Counted from the first letter of the stretch, positions 11,085 through 22,061 are shown. The stretch is 64,000 nucleotides of DNA from Heterodera schachtii (GCA_023374025.1 SIJG01000006.1:2801691-2865690); one strand, 5' to 3'. Notes: generated by a model not told the origin, from the letters alone. Made by a program: numbers and translations.

Positions 11085-11442
11085 CAGCGGATGAGGAGGG
11101 AATTGCGGCTCAAAAGAATTGGACGGATGTGCCGAATTATTGGGAAGATATTCTCGAGCATTTATGTATTATTGCAGTGTATTTGTTCATACATATTTGA
11201 ATTCACTTGTCGTGTTTGTCTGCTCTGATTGTACATATGTATATAACAATTTTTTTAATTTAACAGAAAAAATAATTATAGGTATCCCAATTAAGAATAC
11301 AAAAAAGGATCGATCGATCATTTCTGAAATAATTCATTCATTCATTCCGCTGATCACTGCTTGGCCCCGCTGGGCTCGAGAACAGTTGTTCATTGCTTTT
11401 ATCGGTCAATAGGAAAATTTAGCAATGGCAAATGCCATTGAT

Positions 11443-12440
11443 TCACTTGGCTAACACTTGCCCAATGCAATTTTTGAAGGCACACAAATTAAAAAAGACA
11501 TTGTTCAAATTGGCATCCAAATTTTCATCAATTTTCCATCGAACCACCGCCGCTTCCGCCGTCCACATCAGTGTCAGCTTCTCGTTGGTCCGTTCGTTCA
11601 CCAATTCAAATGGCACAATTGGCATTGGCATATGAGAATTGGTAAAGTGAACGGCGTAACTGACAGAAGTGCGGGCACGGACAAAAACCTAAACAAAATC
11701 AAATGTCAAATCATAAAAATATATATGAAAATGTGGCGGCAACCTCCTTGAAATTGTTGATCCATTCAAAGTCCTCATATCCCTTAAAATCGCCCCAAAA
11801 CAATCGCTTCGATTGGCCATCTTTTTTCGGTGTGTGCAACCATTTGGACAACACTTGGCCAGCAGCCGAATTTGCATTTGACTCATCAAAATCATCGTCA
11901 TCAATCAGCAGAAGACCGGGCAAAAGACGATGGGAATGGATGCAATTCAACTGATTGAGATCAGAGAGAATTGTTGGCGAAATCAAACGACGCAATTGTC
12001 CAAATGATCGCTGATGAGAATGCCCAAACGGCGAATGTTTGGCGCAAAAATGGGCCAAATTTCACGGACAAAAACATGCCAAACTGGCTGGACGTCGTCG
12101 CCGTTGTATCCATATCCATACAAAGCCAAATCCAAATTGGTGCCAATTCTGTCTTTCAAATCACTCTATTCGAAGTTTCTTAATGCAAATTCTGTTGGGC
12201 AACGGATGGTCCGGCGGTGGAAATGTTTGATATTCGATAGCTGTCCAATTAGCATGTCTCAGATTTGGTCTGTTGTCCGTGCGAATTATGATTGGTCGCC
12301 AAATTGTCAATTCTGTTTTGCCATCAAAATGCGTGTCCACCAAACAATCAAAACGGGGCGAAATAAATGCCATTTTGAGGCCGAGTTGAGGACGACGAAA
12401 AAATGGAAAAATGTCCAACCACACATCAGTGCAAATCCAG
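11443..12440 (-). pseudogene. F-box-like family protein, broken copy (subtype 1)
   Basis: The second exon starts after tttcag at 12441 with WICTDVW-type text and the core RPQLGLKMAFISPRFDCLVD. It runs to KKLRIE, where the family normally continues YIDHSVI; here the exon is lost and a stop follows. The middle part (FWHVFV-like, then HLDNC, SPTILSDLNQLNCI, GQVLSKWLHTPKKDGQSKRL) is in shifted frames. The last exon (about 11443-11690) is clean: VFVRARTSVSYAVHF, PFELVNERTNEKLTL, NNVFFNL. It closely parallels the intact gene at 24019-25465, which identifies the breaks as a lost exon and at least one frameshift. Confidence 0.7.
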
Positions 12441-12625
12441 CTGAAATTCGTAAAAAAAAATATATTTTAAATGAGAAATCATCGGCTCTTTTACAGTCAT
12501 AAACTCAAAAGTGCCGGAAAATCTTTCATTAAACAATTTTTCTCACATTTTTCTTAAACGGCGTCGTTTCATTGCGCGGCAATTAGCAGCAGCACATTTT
12601 TGTCGTAATTTGTGATTGCAAAAAA

Positions 12626-13087
12626 GGTAATAGTTTAGATGGTGCCACACATTTTGACAAAAAAAACTTAAAAATTTTAAAAATCAATAAAAACAAAACT
12701 TAAGGGGTTTCGGAGGTCGCTGATCACAAATATGACGTTTATTTCGACCTATTTCGAACCCCGAGCCCGGATTCGAACAAAAGTCGAAAATTCAATTTTT
12801 TTCGAATTTTGAGTTTTTTGGGTCAACTAGGCTCAAATACTTTAAAATGAACTTAAAAGTCACAAAAATGCTAAAAAAATGTATTTAGACAATTTTTGGG
12901 CCAAATATGCAAAATTCGAAAAAATTGAATTTTCGACTTTTGTTAGAATCCGGGTTCGGGATTCGAAATAGGTCGAAATGGATGTTATATTTGTGATCAG
13001 CGACCTCCGAAACCCCTTAAGACTTGTTTTTATTGATTTTTTAAATTTTTTTGTTAAAAATGTGTGGCACCATCTAAAACTATTACC
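12626..13087. mobile_element. near-perfect palindromic MITE
   Basis: Both halves are inverted copies starting ggtaatagtttagatggtgc, flanked by the 8-bp duplication gcaaaaaa (12618-12625, 13088-13095). Copy B keeps the uninterrupted site (15805-15812). The arms contain aaggggtttcggaggtcgct and a gatcacaaat block that recurs near 23485 and 23660. There is no coding region; a transcript would fold into a long hairpin. Confidence 0.9.
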
Positions 13088-13271
13088 GCAAAAAATATCA
13101 AAACACTGATAAATAAATTAAAATGTCAAAAATATTGACGTTAAAACACGGCGGAACTTTTCGGCTAAAAATAATTTTTTGTTTTCGTGCATTTCTCAAC
13201 AAAATAAAGCGGGCAGAAAAAATATTTAAATAAATAACAAATCCCAGCCAAAAGTCAGCAGCTACTTGGAG

Positions 13272-15038
13272 CGCCTCCCATCGATTCGTCTACTCAACGA
13301 TTCGTCTATTCAACGATTCGTCTACTATACGATTCGTCTACTCAACGATTCGTCTATTCAACGATTCGTCTATTCAACGATTCGTCTACTATACGATTCG
13401 TCTACTCAGCCAAAATGTGACGATTCGTCTACTCAGTCAAATGTCAACGATTCGTCTATTATACGATTCGTCTACTCGACGATTCGTCTACTCAGCCAAA
13501 ATGCGACGATTCGTCTACTCAGTCAAATGTCAACGATTCGTCTATTATACGATTCGTCTACTCGACGATTCGTCTACTCAGCCAAAATGCGACGATTCGT
13601 CTACTCAGTCAAATGTCAACGATTCGTCTATTATACGATTCGTCTACTCGACGATTCGTCTACTCAGCCAAAATGTGACGATTCGTTAACATTATTCGTC
13701 TACTCCTCAAAAAAAGTTCTAAAACCCGGATTCGAACTCGAACAAACTTTAAAGCCATTTTTCTGGGGTTTTCCTACTTAAAAAAGCAGTTTCCATAGCT
13801 TTTTATGGCGCTTCACACAATTCTAACACTCTTAGACTAATTCAGAACCAAAAGAATACACAAAAATCAAGACCCTTCCGAAGAAATATTCAATCAAAAA
13901 CTTGCATAAAATTTTACTGATCAAACATAACAAAACGAATCAATATGATGATTATCACAAGATTTGGGTTAAACAAATTGCAACCGATATTATGAGGAAT
14001 AAAGGTTATAAAATTTCAATCTTCTGGACGGACCATCGGAACTTACTTCTCCCTTTTTGGTGGTGCCTTCGCTGTCGTGCAACAGTGTTTTCGCCATCCT
14101 TCATTAATTGGTCACGGGCAGCAAAAATGCAAAGGGTTTACCCGGTCCTGTTGCCGTAAATCTTCCTTTTCTGCCTAAAAACTGAAACAAATAGGACTAA
14201 AAAAGTTGAAGACGCACCTTCTCATTCTGCCGCCAGTGCGAGATCAATGCCCATAGCAACAAAGATTTCGTCCTTGGTGTCTGCATGGACTTCCGCCAGC
14301 ATTTTGGATGGATTTTGGCGCGGGTTTTCCATCGCTGTCTTCTTAATTTTGTTGCGTTTTTGCTCTGCGTGGAAGCACACTGGATTTGGCAGATAATTGT
14401 GCCTGTTGTCGTCGAAATCTGACGACTTTCTTGTGCGTTTTGGTGCCTTCAGTAGCTGCTGTTGTTCAATTAGTGTTCGAATTGATTTCATTTGCTTAAA
14501 ATGAGAAAATTGATTTAAAATAGGTTGAATTAATAAATTATGAAAAAACGTTGAAAGTAGCAAATGGATCAGGAGGAATATAGCATAAAATATATTTGAT
14601 ACTTTAAGCCCTTGGTCTGTTTCGGGTCTAAATATATGTCATAGGGTCATAACAAGTCCAGCGCCCAAGAAAATGTAAAAATTTTCATATTCACATTGAT
14701 TTTTGTTCATAAATAATTTATATTTGTTTTAGTAGACGAATCGTCACTTTTTGGCTGAGTAGACGAATCGTTTAGTAGACGAATCGTTGCTTTTTTGCTT
14801 AGTAGACGAATCGTCACTTTTTGGCTGAGTAGACGAATCGTCGAATAGACGAATCGTGTAATAGACGAATCGTGGCTTTTTGGCTGAGTAGACGAATCGT
14901 CACTTTTTGGCTGAGTAGACGAATCGTCGAATAGACGAATCGTGTAATAGACGAATCGTGGCTTTTTGGCTGAGTAGACGAATCGTCACTTTTTGGCTGA
15001 GTAGACGAATCGTCGAGTAGACGAATCATAGGTGCGCC
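13272..15038. mobile_element. foldback element with gattcgtctact arrays
   Basis: It is flanked by the perfect 8-bp duplication acttggag (13264-13271, 15039-15046); copy B has a single acttggag at 22489-22496. The left arm (13281-13710) is about 30 units of acgattcgtctact-like text. The right arm (14730-15030) carries the inverse. The interior contains a minus-strand gene fragment (14222-14563). Its architecture matches the element at 5226-7035, with different array units. Confidence 0.9.
14222..14563 (-). pseudogene. FLYWCH/MULE-like gene fragment in foldback element
   Basis: An open minus-strand segment contains KRTRKSSDFDDNRHNYLPNP, then a lysine-rich helix and NPSKMLAEVHADTKDEI. The HNYLPNP piece followed by a basic helix resembles the end of a FLYWCH zinc finger and the linker seen in FLYWCH-MULE transposon proteins. 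That is a pattern match from memory, not a search. An intron-like boundary (gtgcgtc near 14218, tgtttcag) and a short following exon are visible. No catalytic DDE domain is present. Confidence 0.35.
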
Positions 15039-15537
15039 ACTTGGAGAATGAACACAAAAGAAAGTAGAGAAAAGCAGAGAAAGCAACGAATAAAAGGCAG
15101 CAAATTTATTTGTTAAATGGAGAGGCAAACGACGGCCAAAAAATGAAACAAAAAATGGCCATTCCGTGCATTTAAAAACAGTTTGGCGATGCGTTCGGTT
15201 GGAAAACGCCGGCGGGGCATAGAATGGCGCGCAGGCAAATGGCAGACGAACAAAAGGGAAGGGAAGAAGCCGAGGACAATGTTGATGAGGCTGTTAATGA
15301 CGATAATGATAATGAGGATTGATTGATTCAAAGTTTTTTTTTGCGTTTTAAAAAAATACGTTTCTTTTCTCATTTTGTTCACCTTTTCATCGAATTTTTT
15401 TGTCTCTGCTCATCTGTTTAACAATTTTATTTGTACGAAGCGGAATTTTTCAAGACGGACATTTCCTCAAGTTTTGAATTGCTAAAAGAGTGGGACAGCG
15501 TTTTGTGGCACTAAAAGCCTCCTCCATATTTTGTTTC

Positions 15538-15628
15538 AAAACGGGGCGAAATAAATGCCATTTTGAGGCCGAGTTGAGGACGACGAAAAAATGGAAAAAT
15601 GTCCATCCACACATCAGTGCAAATCCAG
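15538..15628 (-). pseudogene. F-box-like family fragment (duplicate)
   Basis: Only the first body exon remains: it starts after tttcag with WICTDVWMDIFPFFRRPQLG and stops matching after ISPRF, where the duplication ends. It duplicates the exon at 12350-12440. Confidence 0.6.
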
Positions 15629-15976
15629 CTGAAATTCGTAAAAAAAATATATTTTAAATGAGAAATCGGCGGCTCTTTTACAGTCATAAACTCAAAAGTG
15701 CCGGAAAATCTTTCATTAAACAATTTTTCTCACATTTTTCTTAAACGGCGTCGTTTCATTGCGCGGCAATTAGCAGCAGCACATTTTTGTCGTAATTTGT
15801 GATTGCAAAAAATATCAAAACACATGTCAAAATTATCAAAAAAAAAAAAGTTTAAAAATATTTTCCTAAATAGGTACAATAGTTTTGTATGTAATTTATA
15901 TTTATGGATACCTATATGTATTGACGTTAAAACACGGCGGAACTTTTCGGCTAAAGATAATTTTTTGTTTTCGTGC

Positions 15977-16324
15977 TGTGATGAAAAGATGGTCATTGGC
16001 CGGGGCTCCCCTTTGGCTTGGGCTTGGACTTTCCCCCCTTCCTTTGTGTCAGCCCCTCCCATCACTTTTTGTCCCTCAATTGACCAACTGCCCCTCCCCT
16101 TTCTGCCACCCTCAATTCCCTTGGCTTTTCCGTTCATTCATTCTGTTAATTATCCAACTTTGTTCGCTTGGCTTGGTTTTTACTCAACAAATAAAGAGGA
16201 CATCGAACAGCGAACTTGGGGATTTGGTGTTTTGGGCCAATTTGGCCAGCCCGGGGCTGCGACGAGGGGCCCCATTTTGGGTGTCCCCGAGTCCCAACAG
16301 ACCCCAGAGTATAGGGCATTGTCA
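15977..16324 (+). repeat. 5' LTR
   Basis: 348 bp, TG...CA ends, offset exactly 6085 from the 3' copy. It is GC-richer than the surroundings, and AATAAA at 16190-16195 is a likely polyadenylation signal. Confidence 0.9.
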
Positions 16325-16348
16325 TGGCGCTCCTGGGTGGATGCGAAC
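16325..16348 (+). promoter_or_regulatory. tRNA primer-binding site
   Basis: It starts TGGCGCTCCTGGGTGG directly after the LTR. Its complement ends in CCA and reads back into a T-loop-like TTCGCATCC, so about 24 bases could pair with a tRNA 3' end. I cannot name the tRNA. Confidence 0.7.
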
Positions 16349-18294
16349 ATTTCGCTTCCCTAATTTTTCTCCCAATTTGTTCCCCTTAAAATCCCATTTT
16401 TTTCGCCCATTATTAGCATTATTTTTTTATGATTTGTAATAATTAGCGTTTTAATTTTTCACATTTTGCGCTGTCATTATTTCTCCGTTCGTTTATTAAT
16501 TTTGCGCAAAGGATTTCCCATTTGTTTTTGCCTAATTTTCTCCCTTAAAATTTAAATTCTTTCCCTAAATTCCCTTCAATTTGCCTTAAAATTTTCACCC
16601 CATCTGCCCCGTCCTTTTCCCCATTATATTTAATTAATTTGGCAAATTTCCATATTATTTAATTTTCTCACATTTCATCGTTAAATTTTCCCCCTCTTCC
16701 TTTTGGCCTAAATTTAATTTCATTACCCATTCGTTCATTACCATAATTTCCTACCGTAAGACTCTCCAAAAAATTTAACTTTCTTCTCCCATTAATTTTC
16801 CCCTCATTTCTCATTTACTTAACAATTAAAAAGTGCTTATTTATTCAAATAAAATTAATTAACAAAAATCATATGCACGTGTGTTTGAAGTGAATTTTAT
16901 TTTGATTGTGCTTTTAAACGGCGGAAATCAGCGAGATGTCCTCAAAAACGCTGACGCGACGATGAGGAAGGACCCGCGGAAGCAGGAGACGATGGCACTG
17001 ATCACAATAAGCCGGGTCCTTTGGAGGCGCTTCCTTTGGCAAGCGCTTGACGCGGCAGAGCAGCCAAACACTGAAGAAAATGTTGATGAGCAGCATAATA
17101 GCCGAAACAGCGTCGGTGAGCAAAGACCAGTCGATTTGGGGTGTAGGTGTTTTTGGCACGCCACAAACGGGTGCGACGGAAGCACAAATTTTGGGCTCCT
17201 CCCATCCCTCGGGCGCAAAACACATCGCCGAGCAGTTCAGCGTCCCGCATTCCACCGGTTCAAAACGCATTAAATCTTAAGTGTGTGTGTGTTTAAGTGT
17301 GCTGTGTAAGCCAAAATCCCTAATACCATTCCCCCAATCTCTGATCATCCATTTCACTGCCGTGCTGGCTACCGTAGTCCTAAGTCCTAACACCCCGCTT
17401 TCCAATCGCTCATTGGTTCCCTCTCTCCCTCCTTACATCCATCAGCCCATCGCCCTCCGTTCACTCCCAATTTTGCTGTAACATTTTTCCCCATTCTCAA
17501 TGCAAATCGCATCGCCGGCGATGCACACAATTAATCAGTTGTCCTGCTTCCCCAGTCCTTCCCCCAGCGGGCCCAGACTGGACAGGGATTGGATTCGAAT
17601 AATTAATTAAAGGCCAAAAACATTTTGGGGACCAAAAGCAGGGAACAACGGCACCAAATGGTGTAACAAACAATTGTGTAACAAACAAATACACCAAAAA
17701 TAAAGCACAAAAAGAAGGGAAAAAGCAGAGATTGATGAACGGAACGGAACGAAGCGAAAAGAAGGGCCAAAAGCCAACGAGATGAGATTTTGGTAGGATG
17801 ACAGGAAGACTAATGAGAGGGAGGAGCGAAAAGAGGCAAAAGCACGAAAAGAGGCGGAACGATCAGTGGTCGTGTGGACGAACTGAATGCAGTGTTCATT
17901 TCATTCAGTGCTTCATTTGACACTTCAGCCGAGCCAAGCCTGGCCTACTCCCATTCCCTTATAATTAAATAAAAATAATTTAAATTAAATCAAATACATA
18001 GATTAACTCAATAAATAAATAATTGAAAATTATTTAATAACATTTATAATTTTAAAAATCCGGGCAAAGGGTTTAAAAATTTTTCCTTATTATTTCTAAA
18101 ATCCTATTTTGTCTTCTGCCTTGTCTATTACTGCTTTTATTGCCGCCGAATTTCTCCGCTAAATTTCAATTATTCCGGCCAACAGCACCGTCACTCAGGG
18201 TGATTCCTCGGGTTCAGAGGAAGAGAATTGTGCCGAACAAAGCGAGAGAGATCGCCGTCACTGGTTAATCCGACAAAAACGACAACTTCGAAAT
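16349..18294. other. long leader of the LTR element
   Basis: About 1.95 kb lies between the primer site and the Gag start. The first half is T/C-rich and non-coding on the plus strand. A minus-strand ORF lies at 16914-17270. Several short purine-rich stretches precede the Gag ATG at 18295. Confidence 0.6.
16914..17270 (-). CDS. antisense ORF, possible small membrane protein
   Basis: 118 aa in GC-rich, coding-like text. Six cysteines lie in the first 40 residues (VECGTLNCSAMCFAPEG and following). A hydrophobic helix (about residues 49-70, SLLTDAVSAIMLLINIFFSV) is followed by a basic stop-transfer RVKRLPKEAPPK, then YCDQC in the tail. AATAAA on the minus strand lies just past the stop (about 16896). 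It may be a terminal exon of a spliced antisense gene whose signal-peptide exon is at 21600-21687, or a captured host fragment. I do not recognise the family. Confidence 0.35.
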   Translation of the reverse strand: MRFEPVECGTLNCSAMCFAPEGWEEPKICASVAPVCGVPKTPTPQIDWSLLTDAVSAIMLLINIFFSVWLLCRVKRLPKEAPPKDPAYCDQCHRLLLPRVLPHRRVSVFEDISLISAV

Positions 18295-21261
18295 ATGGAT
18301 ATTGATGCGCTCAAGAGAAGGGTCACGACACTTGAGCGGGAGTTGCAGGAACATGCCAACCCGCGCACTGGTCTTCCACTCCCCGGCACTTTCGACGGAA
18401 CAACGGATTTTTACAATTATTTGAAATCCTTCAATCTTGTGGCAACTGCACATGGCTGGAACCCCGCCCGCTGCGTTCAAATTTTGCCATTGTATTTGCG
18501 CGGTTCGGCCAAGGCCATTTATGATGGGTTAGACCAAAACGTCAAGACAAACTGGAAGGATTTGGTCGACGGTCTCGCGGACAAATTGAAGAAAGTCTCT
18601 TCCGGGCTGATGGCACGACAAAAATTGGCGCAGAGAAGACAATTCGCCGGCGAAACATTGGACGAATTTGCACAGGAAATTCGAAGTTTGGTGGCAAAAG
18701 CGTACCCGGACAACACCTTGGAGATGGACTTGGCCACCTTGGCTTTGGGTGATCGCGAGGATGAAGTGAAGGAAGAAAATGCAAAACGGATTCAGCAATT
18801 CCGATCGGAAATCGCGCGCGACTTTTTCAGAGCGAATATGCTCCCGGAGATAAAAGAGAGGGTCATGTACATGGAGGAACCCCAAAACCTGATGGAAGCT
18901 CTTACTCAAGCAAAACGAGTTGAGCAAATTCAAGGAAGCTTGGCGAATGATCAGTGGCGGATGGTGCAAAGCACAAAAGCCGAAGTGGCAATGGCGGAGG
19001 TCAATGCAGTCAGAGCGGAATTTCAAGAATTTCGCGATCAGCAAAAGACTCAGAATGATCAGCGCTTCAGCGCAACCCAACCTGGGGGTGGATCACACAA
19101 CCCAAATTACTTCCAAAATTCACACCAAAACTCATTCAATTATCGGGGCCAACAAAACACGGAACAATTCGGGGGCCGCTTTCGGCAGCAATTCGGCCAA
19201 AACAACTTTCGTGGCCGCAATAATTTTCGAGGGTCGAACTTCACTCCTTTGGGCAATCGGTCCTCGAGACGGAACGGTGGCGATTTTCGGCCAAATTTTG
19301 ACCGAAATCGGAATGAACAAAATTGGAGAGGCCGCGGAGGAGGTAATTCATACGGAGGACGCGGAGGAGGCAACCAAGAACGCGGAAGGAGCGGTTGGCG
19401 TGTGAATGAAGTCAACTTTCCATTCATTTGCTTTATCGCGATCATTTCGGCAACTTTTGTTCCCGCCACTGGACAATACCAAATTTGCCCAACGCAGCCA
19501 ACGGAGGGAATTACGGTGACAATGAGTTTCCCAGAGGAACAAAACTGTACTCTCCCGGTCGAAAAGCCTCCGCTCACAGTCAAATCGAATTTGTACATCC
19601 CAATTCGAATTCCACGAGTTTTTCCGGCATTTAAATGTTGGAATGTCACCACAATCGCATGCACGGAATCATTCCTTCGAGTCGTGACATTGGACCATCC
19701 GGATAAGAAAATAGAAACAGAAGCATCAGTCGAGGATTGTCAGGCCTCACTTCACCATTTACCGATGAGTCGAGTGAGCGAAACGAGATGGGAAAGTCTG
19801 TCACCGATCCGAAAAGAATACGGGTGGTATGGGGTGAACTGTTTCGACAACGTACAAACAATAGTCGAAGAAGGAACAGCAGGAATCTTGGAAGGAAAAA
19901 GGCTGATAACATCCTGGGGTGATTCTTTAAAAGTTGATAAGAGTCTTGGCGAAGAAGGAAGTTGGATTCGGCTGCCGGGCGCAGTGGAATTGCTTATGTG
20001 GCGAATTCCATCCGAAGAATTTTGGCATTCCCACTTTGCGATTGGACCCGTAGTGACGGAAATATGGCCAAATAAGGCGGTTGTTGTCGATGAACTTCAG
20101 TATACTTTTCCGATCAGCAAAAATCAGGAAAGGAAATTCCCGGTGATTGGAGTCCCCAATGATGCTTTGAGAACTGAGAACAATGTTTATGTGCATGTTG
20201 TTGGTAAAGTAAACTCGACAAAAGTAACTCGAACAAGACGGGATGCCAGTCCAAAGAAGTCAAATGTACCAAGAGCCAACCCGACCAAAAAACCAAACAT
20301 AAGAAGGAATCAAAATGATGGACTCCCATCCAACATTTCTGTTTTGACAACCAAAATTCCGACCACAGAGATTCCGACCACCACAATTCCGGTCACGACA
20401 TCCAAAATTCCGACCACCACAATTCCGGTCACGAGTTCCAAAATTCCGACCACCACAATTCCGGTCACGACATCCAAAATTCCGACCACGGCAATTCCGA
20501 CCACCACAATTCCGGTCACGACATCCAAAATTCCGACCACCACAATTCCGACCACCACAATTCCGGTCACGACATCCAAAATTCCGACCACGGCAATTCC
20601 GACTACCACAATCCCGGTCACGACATCCAAAATTCCGACCACAGCGATTCCGACCACCACAATTCCGATCACGACATCCAAAATTCCGACCACAGCGATT
20701 CCGACCACCACAATTCCGATCACGACATCCAAAATTCCGACCACCACAATTCCGGTCACGAAATCCAAAATTCCGACCACGACGATTCCAACCACTGCAA
20801 TTCCGGTCACGACAACCAAAATTCCGACCACAGCGATTCCGACCACAATTCCGGTCACGACAACCACAACTCCGACAACGGCAATTCCGACCGCCGCAAC
20901 TCCGATCACCGCAGTTCCGGCCATCACAACTTCGGTCACCACAATCCGCAGTAGCTCAGCATTGGCTACACCTCAGAGCTCCACCGACACCGATTCCTTG
21001 TTGGAACCGCTACAAAAAAAGGCCTCGCTTCGTCAGTCCAATTCGAAACATCAGTCCGGTCCGAACACGCCAAAGCACAGTTGGAACGCAGACGACAAAC
21101 GCATGGCCCAGCTGCACAGGAGACGTGGTGGAACAAATGCAGCTGATGAAGACGAAGCTGGACGAACTGATCGCCGCTCTCAAGAAAAAGGAGGGAAAAA
21201 AAACAATGGAAACAACGAGCAAATTGGCGAGGAAGAACAACAGAAAGAAAATGGAAAATAG
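18295..21261 (+). CDS. Gag-like plus glycoprotein-like fusion with mucin repeat
   Basis: 988 aa, single ORF. Residues 1-260 are Ty3/gypsy-style Gag: an N-terminal coiled coil, then PLPGTFDGTTDFYNYLKSF and LPLYLRGSAKAIYDGL. Residues 285-370 are Arg/Gly-rich (RGG-box-like); no CCHC zinc knuckle is seen. Residues 374-392 are hydrophobic like a signal/anchor. Residues 393-650 look like a glycoprotein ectodomain with cysteines at 398, 418, 448, 456, 482 and 516, N-glycosylation sites at 417, 450 and 640, and a basic RTRR site at 646-649. Residues 684-885 are a Thr/Pro-rich mucin-like tandem (IPTTTIPVTTSK-type). A charged tail follows without a C-terminal membrane anchor. Retroviral order would put pol between the two parts; here it is absent. 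Confidence 0.75.
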   Translation: MDIDALKRRVTTLERELQEHANPRTGLPLPGTFDGTTDFYNYLKSFNLVATAHGWNPARCVQILPLYLRGSAKAIYDGLDQNVKTNWKDLVDGLADKLKKVSSGLMARQKLAQRRQFAGETLDEFAQEIRSLVAKAYPDNTLEMDLATLALGDREDEVKEENAKRIQQFRSEIARDFFRANMLPEIKERVMYMEEPQNLMEALTQAKRVEQIQGSLANDQWRMVQSTKAEVAMAEVNAVRAEFQEFRDQQKTQNDQRFSATQPGGGSHNPNYFQNSHQNSFNYRGQQNTEQFGGRFRQQFGQNNFRGRNNFRGSNFTPLGNRSSRRNGGDFRPNFDRNRNEQNWRGRGGGNSYGGRGGGNQERGRSGWRVNEVNFPFICFIAIISATFVPATGQYQICPTQPTEGITVTMSFPEEQNCTLPVEKPPLTVKSNLYIPIRIPRVFPAFKCWNVTTIACTESFLRVVTLDHPDKKIETEASVEDCQASLHHLPMSRVSETRWESLSPIRKEYGWYGVNCFDNVQTIVEEGTAGILEGKRLITSWGDSLKVDKSLGEEGSWIRLPGAVELLMWRIPSEEFWHSHFAIGPVVTEIWPNKAVVVDELQYTFPISKNQERKFPVIGVPNDALRTENNVYVHVVGKVNSTKVTRTRRDASPKKSNVPRANPTKKPNIRRNQNDGLPSNISVLTTKIPTTEIPTTTIPVTTSKIPTTTIPVTSSKIPTTTIPVTTSKIPTTAIPTTTIPVTTSKIPTTTIPTTTIPVTTSKIPTTAIPTTTIPVTTSKIPTTAIPTTTIPITTSKIPTTAIPTTTIPITTSKIPTTTIPVTKSKIPTTTIPTTAIPVTTTKIPTTAIPTTIPVTTTTTPTTAIPTAATPITAVPAITTSVTTIRSSSALATPQSSTDTDSLLEPLQKKASLRQSNSKHQSGPNTPKHSWNADDKRMAQLHRRRGGTNAADEDEAGRTDRRSQEKGGKKNNGNNEQIGEEEQQKENGK
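20344..20940 (+). repeat. in-frame mucin-like minisatellite
   Basis: Tandem units such as attccgaccaccacaattcc and ggtcacgacatccaaa, arranged as 33-54 base higher-order units, encode IPTT(T/A)IP(V/I)TTSK. Thr and Pro dominate, as in O-glycosylated stalks. The antisense frame gives a spurious Val/Ile ORF. Confidence 0.85.
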
Positions 21262-21599
21262 GAAATAGGAAAGGGATTTAAAAAAAAAAAACAAATAAAT
21301 AAATAAAAATAAAATAAAAATAATTAATTCTTTTATCTCTTATTTAAACCATTTTACTCAAAATTCAAAAAATAGATAAATCCCTTTTCGCTTTTCCAAA
21401 TAACATCATACTCATTTAAACAATTATTTTGTTTTTCTTTTTTATTATTTCTTATGTTCCAATTTGTTCACCAATTTGTCCTTTTACTTCTCTGCCTTAT
21501 GCCATTTTTCCATTCCAATTGCGCACTCCCCTCTCGCCATCACTCTCTCATCTCTCTCTCTCTTTCTCCCCCGCCCCACCGATCGGAAATCCACTAACT

Positions 21600-21687
21600 G
21601 ACCAATTTCTGCTGAAGCCAAAACAGAGGGCCAAATCAGAGCCATCAAAAGAAGAGCCGAAACGACGGTGAACAAGGCCAAACGCAT
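21600..21687 (-). other. possible antisense signal-peptide exon
   Basis: The minus strand starts MRLALFTVVSALLLMALIWP and reads on to SVLASAEIG before a possible donor near 21603. It has good signal-peptide form, placed inside the LTR element opposite to Gag. It could join the antisense ORF at 16914-17270 by splicing; that link is inference only. Confidence 0.3.
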
Positions 21688-22052
21688 TTGAAAATTTTAC
21701 GCCGAAATAATTCACTAAAAATGGAATAGCTACAAAACTGAGGGGAAAATGAAGAGAAGAGGGGTTTGAAATGAACACCACCAGAAGATATTTTTGCAAA
21801 TGACCAACACTTTTGGATGTCGAATTATCATCTTTTCACATCTAACTTTTTCTGCTATCCGACCACAACAACGCTGGAGCGATCGGTCGTCGGTTGGGGC
21901 AGGGGGCTGCATCTCTTTGTCTCAAAATCATTTCATTTTTTCCTCCATTTTCTCTCTCTCTTTAACGTCATTTTTCTTTCTTTTTTTCTCTGCTTTTTCC
22001 CCTTTTCCACATCGCTTTGTTATTTTTGCCGCGAGGGCGCGGCAATGTCGTC

Positions 22053-22061
22053 GGTGGGGAA
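22053..22061 (+). promoter_or_regulatory. polypurine tract
   Basis: GGTGGGGAA abuts the 3' LTR, where plus-strand priming is expected. It is short compared with classic tracts. Confidence 0.45.

Larger units (their letters stand above)
12350..15176. repeat. local duplication, copy A
   Basis: Sequence before, between and after the two elements it carries matches copy B (15538-22625) almost base for base. The shared text includes a piece of the F-box-like first exon, a ttaaacggcgtcgtttcatt block, a cggaacttttcggctaaa block and the cagcagctacttggag to ccattccgtgcattta segment. Copy A carries a hairpin MITE (12626-13087) and a foldback element (13272-15038) absent from copy B. It lacks the LTR element present in B. 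Confidence 0.85.

Noticed and set aside
13266..13781. 171-aa ORF with RLLYDSSTQ-like repeats
   Set aside because: It is the by-product of the gattcgtctact array in the foldback element arm; all frames of the array are open.
13281..15030. Possible CRISPR array
   Set aside because: Units are directly adjacent without unique spacers, in inverted arms of a transposon, in a eukaryotic genome.
15803..16439. Proline-rich ORFs repeated at 15803-16439 and 21817-22454
   Set aside because: They lie across the two identical LTRs; the repetition is explained by the LTRs, not by a gene family.
20310..20942. 210-aa antisense Val/Ile/Gly ORF
   Set aside because: It is the reverse strand of the Thr/Pro minisatellite in the Gag-glycoprotein ORF.
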